A DNA stretch of 64,000 nucleotides from Rugalucina vietnamica. Taxonomy: Eukaryota > Mollusca > Bivalvia > Lucinida > Lucinidae. The DNA is taken from the NCBI GenBank assembly GCA_964017185.1, contig OZ024875.1:61003043-61067042 (forward strand), written 5' to 3'. Of this stretch, positions 44,887 to 56,464 are shown piece after piece. The stretch's first letter is position 1. Every line of letters begins with the position of its first letter. Made by a program: the position numbers and the translations under genes. The notes under the pieces were generated by a model. It searched no databases and was not told the origin of the DNA. It worked only from the letters and a program-made list of their open reading frames with translations.

Positions 44887-45290
44887 GCCATGATTGAAAA
44901 CAACAATCTGGGTTTCTGACCAGGTCTGACACAAACCAGGCTGCACATACATAGAAAATACAGTTCAACCTCATTATAACACGCCTCACTATAGTGCGGT
45001 TTTCAATATAACACGGCCATGTCATGGCTCCCAAATTAATTATTTTGCTATATGTCTATTGTAAATAACCTCATTATAACACGGTTCACTTATAACACGG
45101 TCTGTTTGCTTGGACCCCAAAGATAGCGTTATAATGAGGTTGACCTGTAGATAGAAACTTGAATTTTCTGATTTAGAAAGAAGAGACATTGTATCTATCC
45201 AGTATCCGCAGAGTGAAAACAATGACACAGAATATTTGATCGGTGCCTTTGTTTTCACATAAGCTGATTGTTGGTATTTTGATGTCAATC
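44887..45290 (+). mobile_element. Family P MITE interrupted by a pogo-like MITE
   Basis: Left part 44887-44960 ('gggtttctgaccaggtctg') and right part 45148-45290 ('gatagaaacttgaattttctg', 'ggtgcctttgttttcac') are continuous family P sequence once 44961-45147 and one TA are removed. The palindrome is decayed. Confidence 0.8.
44961..45147. mobile_element. pogo/Tigger-like MITE, 187 bp, TA target duplication
   Basis: Ends CAGTTCAACCTCATTATAAC and the inverse of CAGGTCAACCTCATTATAAC match at 19 of 20 positions and are flanked by TA (44959-44960 and 45148-45149). CAGT-type ends and TA duplication are typical of pogo-like Tc1/mariner elements. No transposase. Confidence 0.88.
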
Positions 45291-45679
45291 ATGAAATTTC
45301 ATTCACTTTAAGAGTTTGCAGATATCCATCTAGCAATGTCTTGGTCTCTAGCATTAACCTATCTAGATCTATGAACATTTAATACAATAATGCACAGTCA
45401 CATAATGGTTATCCTAAATAGTTGACATCCAGTAACTCTAACTTTCATTCTTATATGCACAATTTTAGGTTGTATATTAAACAGATTTGCTACCAAATAT
45501 GTACTTTAACAAAGATTTACTCCAAAAAAGATGTAATATACCTTATTTTATGCAAAAAATGGTACTTGATACTTTTTACTGACTAAACTTTGATTCATTC
45601 TTATCAGCTAGATCATCCACAGATATTTATCTTGATTTAGAAAGATAAAAAAAAATAATGCTCTATACTGATAAAAAAT
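45291..45679. other. AT-rich, no feature recognised
   Basis: No gene or repeat recognised. Confidence 0.5.
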
Positions 45680-45914
45680 GAGCCGCGACGTGAGAAAACC
45701 GGTCTTCGGGGTTTCCGACCAGGTCCGACACAAACCGGCCTGTACAAGCTCAGAAAAGAGCTAGAAGCTTGAAATTTCGGATTTAAGTAGAAGAGGAATA
45801 GTACTATCCGTGTAGCGAAAACAAAGGCGCTGATCAGCTTCGCGGTTACCGCGAAGCTGATCTGCGCCTTTGTTTTCGCATAGGCAAAAATCCGGTTTTC
45901 TCACGATGCGGCTC
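45680..45914 (+). mobile_element. Family P MITE, best-preserved copy
   Basis: 235 bp, GAGCCGCGACGTGAG to GATGCGGCTC, flanked by AAAT on both sides (45676-45679, 45915-45918). The 31-bp core 45832-45862 is a perfect palindrome with arms GATCAGCTTCGCGGT and ACCGCGAAGCTGATC around T, continuing outward as a long hairpin to GCGAAAACAAAGGCGC and its inverse with one mismatch. Confidence 0.95.
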
Positions 45915-45993
45915 AAATTATGTAAGGTAGTCTTGATTTGCTTTATTGAGAAATTTTGTATGATTTAAAATGTTGTTTTTATTGTTAAATTAT

Positions 45994-46232
45994 GAGCCGA
46001 CACATCAGAAAACCAACAATCTGCATAATGAGAAAACATTTAAGGCACAGACTAGCTTGATGGTAACCGTGAAGCTGATCGGAGCCTTTGTTTTCGCTAC
46101 ACAGGTAGTACAATCCCTCTTCTTCTTATATCCAAAATCTCAAGCTTCTAGTCTGCTTCTGTTACTGTACAGGCTGGTCTGAATCAGACCTGGTCCGAAA
46201 CCCAAATTTTTGGTTTTCTCATGCTGAGGCTC
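45994..46232 (-). mobile_element. Family P MITE, decayed palindrome
   Basis: GAGCCGACACATCAGAAAACC to ATGCTGAGGCTC. The core AGCTTGATGGTAACCGTGAAGCT has three arm mismatches. Confidence 0.88.
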
Positions 46233-46239
46233 ATATATA

Positions 46240-48419
46240 TCTAGTATAAAATGAAATTAATCCCAAAAACCTTGAGACATAAAAGCTTTAAAACCAACAA
46301 TGGATGAAATGACCTACCGTTAACCTGAGAAGATCCTGATAATAATGCAATACCTCAAGTAACAGTCTGACAGCGATCTACACCAAGCCTGTAAACCAAT
46401 CTGTATCCCAATCTTTACAGAATTAAACTAAAAACTCACAACATACCTGTGAAAAGCTGTATTTTGTAGGAGTTCATTTGTCAAGGTCTGTGTCACACTA
46501 CTGTCAAGCCTATGGAAAGTGACTAAGTAATTGCCGTAACAATTATATGTTTTGGGACACAGTGATGCACAATTACACACAGTGTAGACCTCATTCTCAT
46601 GTAAGTGCAGTTTAAGCAGAGTTACCATACATCAAGCCGGTGTTTTACACTTTATTTTTCCCACTGCATAAATTCAAAGGCATTTGTGTAAACTCCTACA
46701 AAGAACATCAGACATACTTGAACTTTGTATTATTTACAACATAGTGTATGGTATAGACAAGAATCAGTGACGTTCTTGGGGGTTTTATGCCTCGTTTTCA
46801 AAATACCATAACAATGTTTCAAAGGTTTTGGTGGTGATATTTCATGATTAGGGCAAAAGCCCAATGTATTCTGAACCTATAACTATTAAAAGTTTTGACT
46901 ATTTCCCCCATATAGTGTAAAAAAGGTGATTTTAGCGGGGGTGGGGGTCAAAATTTCATATGTGAGAAAATTTTAATTTTTCGCTTTTCCTTGCTTGTAG
47001 TCCTTTAATTCCACTATTGTATCATATTTTGTGCATGTAACACTGAGTAAAGTGTGATAAACATGCATAATGCCACTGAAATGAAATTGAAATATTACAA
47101 CATCAACATTTTGGGTACAAACCTTTAGCAGTTACCTGTATAATATTATTGTCTAAGTACCACCAATATACAAGGCACTGTTAACTCATAAGAAAACCTG
47201 CTATCTGTTATATGCAAAACCTTATACCCAGATCAGCGATGACCAGCCAGCTACTCAGAATTGCGTCATTAATAAACAAAACTTCAATCCATCTTCTATG
47301 TCTTGCATAGCTTGATTAGAGTTCGATCTTAACCAAAAACATTTTCTCCAGACACGGCCCATTGTGACTAAACTTGGTCACACTGAGCAACCTTGCATGA
47401 ATATTTATTTACCTGTATAAACCTGTTACAACACGGCCTTCAATGTATTAATTTTTCTGATTCACTTTAACGTCACTTTCAAGATTATTTCAGCTCGTAT
47501 GAGACTGACCAATCAGTAGGTGGATGAAAACACGAGAACCCAGAGAAAAAACTCCAGGCACACCTGCAAACAGAACTTGGCTTGTCTTACATGTGTCTCG
47601 TTTCAGTATAATGGTTGTGTGGAAGTGATTCTAATCATAAAAGTTATTTTTGATTCGATTAGATTATGGCCGAGCATCCTTTAATAGGAACAATTTTTCA
47701 GTCATTTTGGGATTGGGCCACGTATTACTTCCTGTACCCAGTACTCGGGGTGGGGGGGGGGGGGGGTTAGTGTGTCTCAGGCACAGTACGGCTCCCCACG
47801 ATTGGATCAAACCCAGGGCCTCTATTTAGAATCACTTTCATTAAAGAATTGAAAGATCCTTGTTTTGATGCCTAAAGTGATATAATAAGCAAATAGTTTT
47901 ATGAGAATGAATGGAAAATTGTGTAAACACCCTTAAAGTTGTAGATTTGAAACTTTACGTCGCTGAATTGTACCAATGACAAAGACAGTTTAAGTTCACA
48001 TGGTACAGGCTAATACCTAGACAGTGGTGGCATCGTACCGACTTGACTGAATAGTTGTTGATTTGGAAGTTAATACATTTAAAAAAAAAAGTAGGGAAAC
48101 AGTCCACCAATGTTACTGTTTGTGGTGCAAGAGGTTATTGGCCGTGTAAAAAGTGGACAATATTAGTATAGAATGATTACAAAAGTTTGTTCCACAGAAT
48201 GTATAGTACCCTCATTTTCTGGGGAATGGAACATAAAAAATGGTTATAAATCAAGCAGATTTGGGATAATTTTGGAAACAAATGTATATATCCATTTTTT
48301 GTACTATAAATATGGCATACAACTTAATTGCTGTTTTGTTTTCTTTTTAATTTTAAGTTAAAAACAATTTCACATACTTGGGCTCTAGTACTGAGATAAC
48401 ATTTTGGGCTGTAGGGTAC
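46240..48419. other. Intergenic, no gene recognised
   Basis: A possible degraded family P fragment lies near 47180-47270. A G-run of about 15 lies at 47752-47766. Short frames show no family features. Confidence 0.45.
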
Positions 48420-48518
48420 TGTTCCCCCCCGAGTCCCAGAACGCCATTCACATATATTATGTATAATATGACAATACATTCATATGCAAAGGGATTTCTT
48501 GGGACTCGGGGGGGAACA
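48420..48518. repeat. 99-bp element with perfect 19-bp inverted ends
   Basis: TGTTCCCCCCCGAGTCCCA at 48420-48438 and its exact inverse at 48500-48518 enclose 61 bp of AT-rich sequence. No matching duplication of flanks was found. Confidence 0.85.
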
Positions 48519-49340
48519 ATGTTGAATAAATACTTTTCTATTTTTCTATATGTTTAATACAAAATATGTCCATTTTAACCCAAAAATAAAGCAGTACTTC
48601 TTTTGAAACAAGAATCTTAATCCAATATCATAAACTATGGACTACCAGCAAACATGTATACAAAAACAGAAGCATTTGACCAACATTTATTTTTATCAAA
48701 ATCTGAGGCAGCTATACATTATGGCTCCCATTACCACCGTCAGAGGTCCTTTATACCATAAATGGGTAGCAATGATAAACAGTTTTGTCTGCTATTCTTG
48801 TCTGTTTCAAAGTGTATGAATCAGACTACAAAAAGTCGCTACATAGCTACATTCCTTTTATCTTGTCTTCATATGGCTGGTCGAGGATGGTTCTACATTT
48901 CTTAGCAATAACAAAATGTTTACTTAAAGCATGTATTTTTGTGACAGACTTAGAAATAGATCTGCTAAATTATCTGCAATATTGACAGTCATTGATTTCC
49001 AAAAATATATTACCAGTACCTATTAACACTTTACATGTACATTTCTGGCACGCTCACTCACAATCATGACTTTACTATGCCAATTTTGTGAAAGGTTACA
49101 TTCAAATATTTTCACAAGTCAGGCATAAAAATGTAAATAACTTATCTAGTTTTAAATCAAGTTCAATATTTTTCATTTTGCTACTTGTTCCTAGCCAATC
49201 CATGTAACACAAAACTTCTTAAAAACTGTGAAAAAAATGGTTAAGCCACTCGCCTTGTACAACAGGGTACCACCCCAGGCTTCTCCAGTCTATCCAATCA
49301 GACTTTAAACCAATGTCCCATCTCCACAATACGATAACAT
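48519..49340. other. AT-rich, no gene recognised
   Basis: Only short frames. Confidence 0.5.
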
Positions 49341-49600
49341 GGCCATGCAATATACAGAGAATTTTTTCAGGTGTAAAATCAAAAATTTTAAGCTGAGAAT
49401 TTTTGATATTTCTTTTATTTTTGCTCAAAACATAGATTGTGGGTACATGTTAGAACCGCCTCGGCGAGGCGGTTCTAACGAGTACCCACAATCTATGTTT
49501 TGGAGCAAAAATACGAAAAATAGGTATACCCCTGCATACCCCAGTTTTGCTATATAAAAGTGGGGTTCAAGGGGGTATACATTATACGGACATGTTTTCA
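49341..49600. mobile_element. Family Q element, well-preserved copy
   Basis: The perfect 31-bp palindrome at 49449-49479 has arms GTTAGAACCGCCTCG and CGAGGCGGTTCTAAC around G. Outside it 'cataGATTGTGGGTAC' and its inverse extend the hairpin. One end reads 'ggccatgcaatatacagag', the other 'gggggtatacattatacgga'. Confidence 0.88.
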
Positions 49601-50540
49601 TGATGATATGACTGTTACTGTTCACTGGGATGCTAAACCACAAAACAAACATTTGAACAAAACCTATTTTTGAAATCTGTTAGGTTTCCTGCACATGCCC
49701 CCCCTGACAATATCAAGACTTTATTTAGCATGGATAGCAGCTCAGTGAGCTCACACAAAGAAACTCCTTGCTCGGATTAACTTAAAGGATATCAAAAAAC
49801 CTGCACTTTAAGCAAAACAGAGCTCTTACTAATAATGATCCTTTCAAAATTCTGTTACTGAATAAGTCTGCTGAATGCAAAATAGGTAAAATACATGCAC
49901 GAGCACCCACCTCAATCTCCTAGTATCCAACAAGACATTGTCAGACAGAAAGCATGTCGTGAAGGTGATATAAGGTGAACCTCCCCAGGGTGTTGTCCTA
50001 AATTAGTCCTGACAAAGCAAAACCTACCAAATGCTGTGTGCCAGGTTAAGACTTAAACCTGCCTGTACACTTGTCCAGTCTGGTTCTCAGACCAAGACCA
50101 AGTGTTACTGTCCATAATGATGTGACAAAGCTTTTTGTCAAGGCTACTCCTACAAGGTGGCAGGAGGAGCAAAAGGCAGCCTAATCTGAGTATTTATTTC
50201 AAACCAACATGTCATTTTGCCAAGTTTTCCCTGTCCCGGGGTGTTGTCTTTCAATTTGTTCAGTCAGTGTCACCAACTGATGATGATAGTATGCATCATT
50301 ACCGTAAACATGGGAAAAATTCTCACCCCTAAAAATATCTAATCTTAAGTTGTTATCTTGAAAGTTTCAAAAAATCCGTACATTTTTCTTCTTTTCTTGT
50401 GAGAGCTTGGGACTAATCCCCCCGGTCAAGCCCCATCCCCCCAGGCCCTGGTGTCGTATTGTTGTCAGTCTGACGTTTCACCAGTAAACTATTCTGGTTC
50501 TGATTCTTCTTCTTCAAAAAGACAAGAACTCCGCGGAGGT
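49601..50540. other. Intergenic
   Basis: 50455-50506 shares 'gacgtttcaccagtaaact' with 25917-25966. No gene recognised. Confidence 0.5.
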
Positions 50541-50543
50541 CGA

Positions 50544-51121
50544 TATCGCACCTGCATCGGGCAAAGTCAATAGACCGTGAAATATAGTTCAAGGGCACCG
50601 GGTCAAGGTGCGTGCTTGAAGGGTATGTCAAGGACAATTACTATGCAAGGTTTCAGACTCGCAGCTATCTCTGATGTCATGAAAACCAAACTTCGACGTA
50701 AAAATTTTCAAAGTCAGTGGACCATAAAATATAGGTCAAGGGCACTGGGTTAAGGTGTATGCTTGAAGGGTATGTCAAGGACAATTATTATGCAACGTTT
50801 CAGACTCGCAGCTATCTCTGATGTCGAGAAAACCAAACTTCGACGTAAATGTTGACAAAACTTCGACGTAAAAATTTTCAAAGTCAGTGGACCGTGAAAT
50901 ATAGGTCAAGGACACCGGGTTAAGGTGCGTGCTTGGAGGGCATGTCAGGGACAATAACTATGCAAGGTTTCAGACTCCCAGCTATCTCTGATGTCGAGAA
51001 AACTAAACTTCGACGTAAATGTTGACGGACGGACGAACGAACGGACGAACGAACGAACGAACGTACGGACGGACGGAAATTTGAACTCCTATATCGCACC
51101 CTGCTATAAGCAGGTGCGATA
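50544..51121. mobile_element. Modular element: three tandem units between TATCGCACCTGC ends
   Basis: TATCGCACCTGC at 50544-50555 is inverted as GCAGGTGCGATA at 51110-51121; the right end also folds on itself with 51092. Between them are three tandem units of about 170 bp each containing 'gtcaaggacaat', 'caaggtttcagactcgcag' and 'aaacttcgacgtaaa', then a (GGAC/GAAC)n run at 51028-51076. This plan (tandem core plus microsatellite) recalls bivalve 'pearl'-type elements; the assignment is inference. Confidence 0.75.
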
Positions 51122-51751
51122 AAAAACAAAACAAAACAAAAACACACACACACTGTTATTTCTCATGAAATACGGGAAAAAAAAGAACCTCAAGTGGTTG
51201 TTTCCCCAGGCCTCAGGTCTATAGGCATGTGACCATAATATTCAGATGTCATTTTCTCTGAAATTTCTTTACCAATCAACATGATCAAAGCCAATTTTCA
51301 TGTCGAGACCTTAGAGGAGGGTGGAAATCAAGATTGTCAGTGATTTTTCCGCTATAAAACCGACTCTGGTTTTAGGAGTCGTTCCCAATGGCAAAAAGTA
51401 TCTTTTTTCCCCAAATGCATGACTCAAAATTCCCAATCTGAAAGCTTCCCTATAACGCTCACAACTGCAATCATAATTTATAACATGTACTGTTAAAAGC
51501 ATCAATTAGTCAATTAGTCTGATATTTGTGACACGGAATACCGCTAATTTGCATGCGTCCCAGTCATATGCTGTTTACTTTTAGAAAACAAATCACTGCA
51601 TTATAACATTAATCATGATATTTTTACCATCTTTTTCTGGCCTTTAGATAATGTCCCTGATTTTCCCAGTTGATGGTAAAATTAGGCTATTTTTAACAAT
51701 TGAACCTGTACTGGTACCAGTCTCAAAATGCTGAAAAAAATCACTGTTCAT
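51122..51751. other. Intergenic, no gene recognised
   Basis: No gene or repeat recognised apart from a short (AC)n run near 51140. Confidence 0.45.
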
Positions 51752-52460
51752 ACAGGAAGGTCAATACCATGCCCTGCATCAGGCAAAAGTGTGACAATGA
51801 AGGTCAGGGACACAAGATCAAGGTACAGTCAAATTGAGTCAATAGACATAATTGTGCGTCACTTCCAGAAAACTCCATAGACTTCAAATCAATGTAATTT
51901 CATGTTTGCAAGAAAATTTATGCTGCTTCTCCTGGTCAACATATTTTCAAGCTTTTGGTGTCATTTGAAAGGTAAAAGAACAAAGCAATAGACTCATTAT
52001 TTTCTTTAAATTCTATGCATGCACTTTTTTTTCTTTAAAGCTGCAATTTTTAAAAACTTCACCAGAATAACCTTTGTTAATTGCTTTATTTATTTAACTT
52101 TAAAATGACACAAAAATCATAAATATATGATGGCCAGAAGAAAAAGTATGCTTATGGACTGTAAATGCTTGAATGTGAATCTGAATGGTTTACAGGTGAC
52201 ACTAGTCTGGCGGGTCAGCCGTCAAAATGAATTTTTGATAACTGATTTATCATTTTGACAAAATGAACCACTGGGTATGATACTTCATTTCGACGGCTGA
52301 CCAGTCAGACTAAGGTGACACAACAAACCATTCGGGAGGGGTATCTCAATGACAATTAATATGCCAGGTTTCATGCTTTGTAAAGAAATACCAAGAGCTG
52401 GCATAAAGCCTTGACAGAGTCAATGGACCATATAGGCCAAGGACAGGGGTAACCCGAGTC
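51752..52460. repeat. Degenerate relative of the 50544 units, with insertions
   Basis: 'ccctgcatcaggcaaaagtg' and 'gaaggtcagggacac' near 51772-51812, and 'gacaattaatatgccaggtt' and 'gtcaatggaccatatagg' near 52350-52440, are decayed matches to the unit at 50560-50700. Confidence 0.6.
52203..52312. mobile_element. 110-bp MITE with 29-bp TIRs and 9-bp target duplication
   Basis: TIRs start TAGTCTGGCGGGTCAGCC and TAGTCTGACTGGTCAGCC and agree at 26 of 29 positions. AGGTGACAC lies directly outside on both sides (52194-52202 and 52313-52321). A 9-bp duplication is usual for Mutator-like elements. No coding capacity. Confidence 0.92.
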
Positions 52461-53500
52461 TTCTCTGGCTGCAAACATGGGGCTTACCGCAAATCCGAAC
52501 TAATACTTAGTATATTGGTTATTTTGAAATCAGAGAAGTCTCAGATTAGGACAGGGGATGGCACATTCAAACGAGTTTCATCTGGGAAAATCCATCCAAG
52601 CCGGAGCTTGGATTGGCATGATCCATGGGCTTTAAGACCTACATGTACATATATTCCGAATATAAGTAGCATACGAATATCCTATTATTTACAGGTAATA
52701 AATTGACCAAGAAACGTATTTTTTTTGGCGAAGATCGTAATCGCATCAAATCAAATAACAAGTACTATCTTAAATCAATGCATTTTCATCTAATTCATCA
52801 AATTTCTGTCTCAAATAACTGAAAATATACCTTTTAATCGATGGTTTGGTTGGTTGGTTGGTTGTAGCTAAGCCCTAATTGGCCGTAGTGTTCTCTCGGT
52901 GAAGTGACTCTCTGTATTTTCTCTAAGTATAACTGTCACACAAGTAATCCTGCGTAGGTGGTGCGCTAATGTCTTGTTGAGATAGAAGTAAAGTCTATTT
53001 TCCAATCAATGCCACTCTTCGAATGTTATTTAACCAGAGCCCCTTTAATCTGAAATTGTCAAACAATTCACAGTAACCACTTGTAATTGTATCAGCCTAC
53101 TAACTAAGACACCCATTTGCAGCTCACTATGCAGAGTTCAATTCCGAATGCTCCTTGTATAAACACTGAACACTGGTGTTGACTCAGACTTAAATGTACC
53201 TTAACATATTCAGTCCCAAGGTAGGAAGTAGTCTTTATCACAATTGATTTAAAGTTAGAATGCAGAAAACAACAAACATCACAAGGAGATGAACATCACA
53301 ATATTTGCTCTTTATCACAGATCAATGCTTGTAGCATGCTTATATAAAAACCTGTGAAAAACCTTTTGACTAGACTTATATTGAGAAATACTAAACAATA
53401 AATTGTTGATATTTGCCATGCATACAATGTATTCAAGCACACAAACATTAACTATGAACACCTTAAAATGAAAATGTGTGATGACTGATGGAAGATACAT
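52461..53500. other. Intergenic, no gene recognised
   Basis: A 'ggttggttggttgg' run lies near 52850. No other feature. Confidence 0.45.
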
Positions 53501-53511
53501 ACAAATTTCTT

Positions 53512-53518
<7 letters not shown>

Positions 53519-53563
<45 letters not shown>

Positions 53564-53615
53564 CATTATTATTATTATTATTATTATTATTTTTTTTTTT
53601 TTTTTTTTTTTTTTT

Positions 53616-53691
<76 letters not shown>

Positions 53692-53702
53692 CTTTTTTTT
53701 TT
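53519..53702. repeat. Poly-T with two (ATT)n blocks
   Basis: Long T-runs alternate with ATT repeats at 53564-53590 and 53617-53650. It could be the expanded poly-A tail of the minus-strand retrotransposon at 54241-55185. Length may be affected by sequencing error. Confidence 0.8.
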
Positions 53703-54001
53703 CATATATAACAATGATAAATGCATGACCATGAGACTATGATTATTGTTGATGGAAGCAGAAATCTACATGTATAATTCATTTTGAATGACAGCACATA
53801 CTTATATTATCAATTATTGAAATGCTCAGACATGCCTTAAACAGCATTTCTAAAGTCAGTCAAGCAACAAAATTCACAGGCACCCCAAAGAAACAGCCAC
53901 CATGACAATGAAATATTTGGCTATTAACCAAAAAGAGATTATTTCACTCGATGATAAAATACCCCATAGCGGATGGTGCTCCTTTATCAACAGCGATAAT
54001 T

Positions 54002-54006
<5 letters not shown>

Positions 54007-54050
<44 letters not shown>

Positions 54051-54062
54051 ATAATAATAATA
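54007..54062. repeat. Poly-A and (AAT)n run
   Basis: About 43 A followed by a short AAT repeat. Confidence 0.95.
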
Positions 54063-54240
54063 AACAGTAATGATTAATGTGTAGGAGCTGGTGGCAGTGT
54101 ATGAATTACAATTAATGAATTAAGTATCCAACCATACACACATAAAGTAAGATTCAGTATAATACATTACAGGGAATGAGGAGGGGCTGGGTGAGGGGGG
54201 GGGGGGAGGGGAGGGGGGGCAGGGGAATACGTGAGAAGCA

Positions 54241-55185
54241 CTATTTTTTGAGAAACCTCTTTGTGCTTGTGATGTACTCACTAAGCAACATTAAGAGTGA
54301 TTCTCTGTGCTCTTTGAATATTTCTTCCTTCAAGCTGAGGAAGATTTCTGCACTAATAACTTGTGCTCCAGTAAGATAGAACATCTGGGTTAGTAATTTC
54401 TGTCTTTCCTCTTCATATTCTTCACAGTCACAAATAAAATGGACTACGGTCTCGATCTCACCGCATGTGCAGTTCGGAGATTCTTCGAGACCTATCTTGT
54501 GTCTATAGTCATTTAGAGTATATCCTAATCTAAGCTGTGAAATAACCTTTTTTTCTTCTATGAAAGGCATAAACATATATGTTGGGCTTTTCAAAGAGAC
54601 CTTTGGCTTGTATTCATACAAATGCCTGCCCGTATCAGATGCATCCCAAGACCTCTGCCATTTCATGCAACATGATACTCTCGCAAATTTCTTAAAATCA
54701 GCTCCAGTAAGAATCTGACTTTCTTCTGGGAAAGATTTTGCTTCCTCTGCAGCCTCTTTTGCTAAATCATCTGCAATACAATTTCCTCTGATATCGGCAT
54801 GGCCCGGCGTCCACTGGATACTGATTTCAAGTCCTGATCTCTCCAAATCTGAAATAAGGAGTTTAATATCTTCTACAGCCTTTTTATGGGATGTAGCAGC
54901 CCATCCTAAGGTCAAAATTCCCACGGCTGATTGACTATCTGAAAATATTGTAATACCATGTATTTGTCTTTTCTTGTGTTCACTCTGAGCAAATTCTAAG
55001 GCCATAAGAATGGCTATTAATTCACCAAGCAATATTGAGCCTCTGTTAGTAACAGGTCTCTTCAACATGACAGGCTCTGTCTCATTTTTGATGACAGGTG
55101 CAACTGCAGGTGCTCGATATTTTGCAGTTATTCCCCTTTGGTCCGGTCCATTGAAGTGCCCCCAAAATCCGGTCCACTGAAAAGC
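54241..55185 (-). mobile_element. Non-LTR retrotransposon remnant: RNase H and C-terminal zinc motif
   Basis: The minus-strand frame is open from 55185 to the stop at 54241. It shows an RNase H domain with ELIAI (Glu), FSDSQ (Asp), WTPGHADIRGN (His) and ADDLAK (Asp), followed by a C-x-C-x7-H-x4-C motif (CTCGEIETVVHFICDC) and a C-terminal tail. RNase H at the C-terminus after RT is typical of I-group elements. The RT domain and probably the first RNase H Asp are missing, so it is 5'-truncated. Unlike the remnant at 16663 this part has no frame break, suggesting it is younger. Confidence 0.85.
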
Positions 55186-56227
55186 TTACGGATTGTCTCA
55201 TCAACATGGTCCTTGATACCTTCCACCTAGTGGGGACTACTCTGATATTTTCTATTTATATTTGGGTACGATTTTGTTGGGGTAGATGGGATTAGTGTAT
55301 ACATATAGGCTTGTTTGTACAGTACTAAAGATCGCACTTGAAAAAAATATGGGCTGTTGAAAAAAATCTTCGCTTGCATTTTATAGGTGAATTATCCTCT
55401 TAAAAACAGTGTGCCAGACTCCAAATTGAGAAGCCAGGGCTTCGAATCAAGCCCACTGGGACCGCATTGTGTGAAGCGCCAGTGGAAAATCTTTCCATAC
55501 CCACCGGAGATAAACCGTACACGTGATTTTCCGGTCTTGTTTAGTTTACTTGTTACTCATCGTTATAAGTTTGGCTCAGTATACATGTATCTTCAATTTC
55601 AACGTATGCCGTTCAACGATCAGGCAGTCAGGGTAATGCCACTAGTAAGGGCACTGTTGTTGTGACAATACTAAGTAAGAACACTGTTGTTGTCGGAACA
55701 TAAAACTTTCAATGCATAACAAAAATCTAAATGCGACAAAGCAGGCCATACCTCCCCCACTGAGGGTCAGGTGTATCGCCGAGCATTTCGTCTAATCCGC
55801 TTTCGGGGATTACTGTGAATAAATGAAATAATCTAGCTGCTTACATTAAAATGTTAAAAAATGACGGGCCTGTGAGCACACGAAAACTTCGGCGACCATG
55901 AGGACTGAAAAAGTTCATTTGGTTTAAAATTATAAATCAGAGCGTTGGGAACGACCAGAACGCCTTCTGTCGCTGGGGTTAATCGAACCATTTCGATGAG
56001 ATTTGTATTTCGTTGGTGGTTTCATAAAATTTATTGTCTATGCTTGAATATCAACTCATTTCAACACTATTGACCAAATCCATGTTGGCCCTATAATCTT
56101 AAAGTCTGAGACTGCCTAAGGACGGATTGTGCTGCAGTACATGCAAGTAATGGAACCCTTTCAACCGCCATCATTTTGCTTACATGTTGCTTTGTGCCCA
56201 TGGTATATGTGTAATAATAATAAAAAT
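55186..56227. other. Intergenic, no gene recognised
   Basis: At 55422-55460 'agggcttcgaatcaagccc' forms a T-arm-like hairpin, without the rest of a tRNA. Confidence 0.4.
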
Positions 56228-56464
56228 GAGCCTTCGTGTGAGAAAACTAACAATTCGGGTGTCCGACCAGGTCTAACACAAACCAGTTCTGTACAGTCAC
56301 AGAAGCAGGCTAGAAGCTTGAAATTTTGGATTTAAGAAAAAGTGGAATTGTACTATGTGTGTAGCGAAAAACAAAGGCGCTGATCAGCTTCGCGGTTACC
56401 GCGAAGCTGGTCTGCGCCTTTGTTTTCGCATATGCAAATTGTTGGTTTTCTCATGCGATGGCTC
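56228..56464 (+). mobile_element. Family P MITE
   Basis: GAGCCTTCGTGTGAGAAAAC to GCGATGGCTC, with a core of the CTTCGCGGTTACCGCGAAG type and one arm change (CTGGTC against GATCAG). Confidence 0.9.

Noticed and set aside
53478..53742. Frames coding long Phe and Leu/Ile runs
   Set aside because: They only translate the poly-T and ATT tracts.
55387..55665. 92-codon plus-strand frame
   Set aside because: No ATG at its start, no domain, and it includes a hairpin-like repeat.
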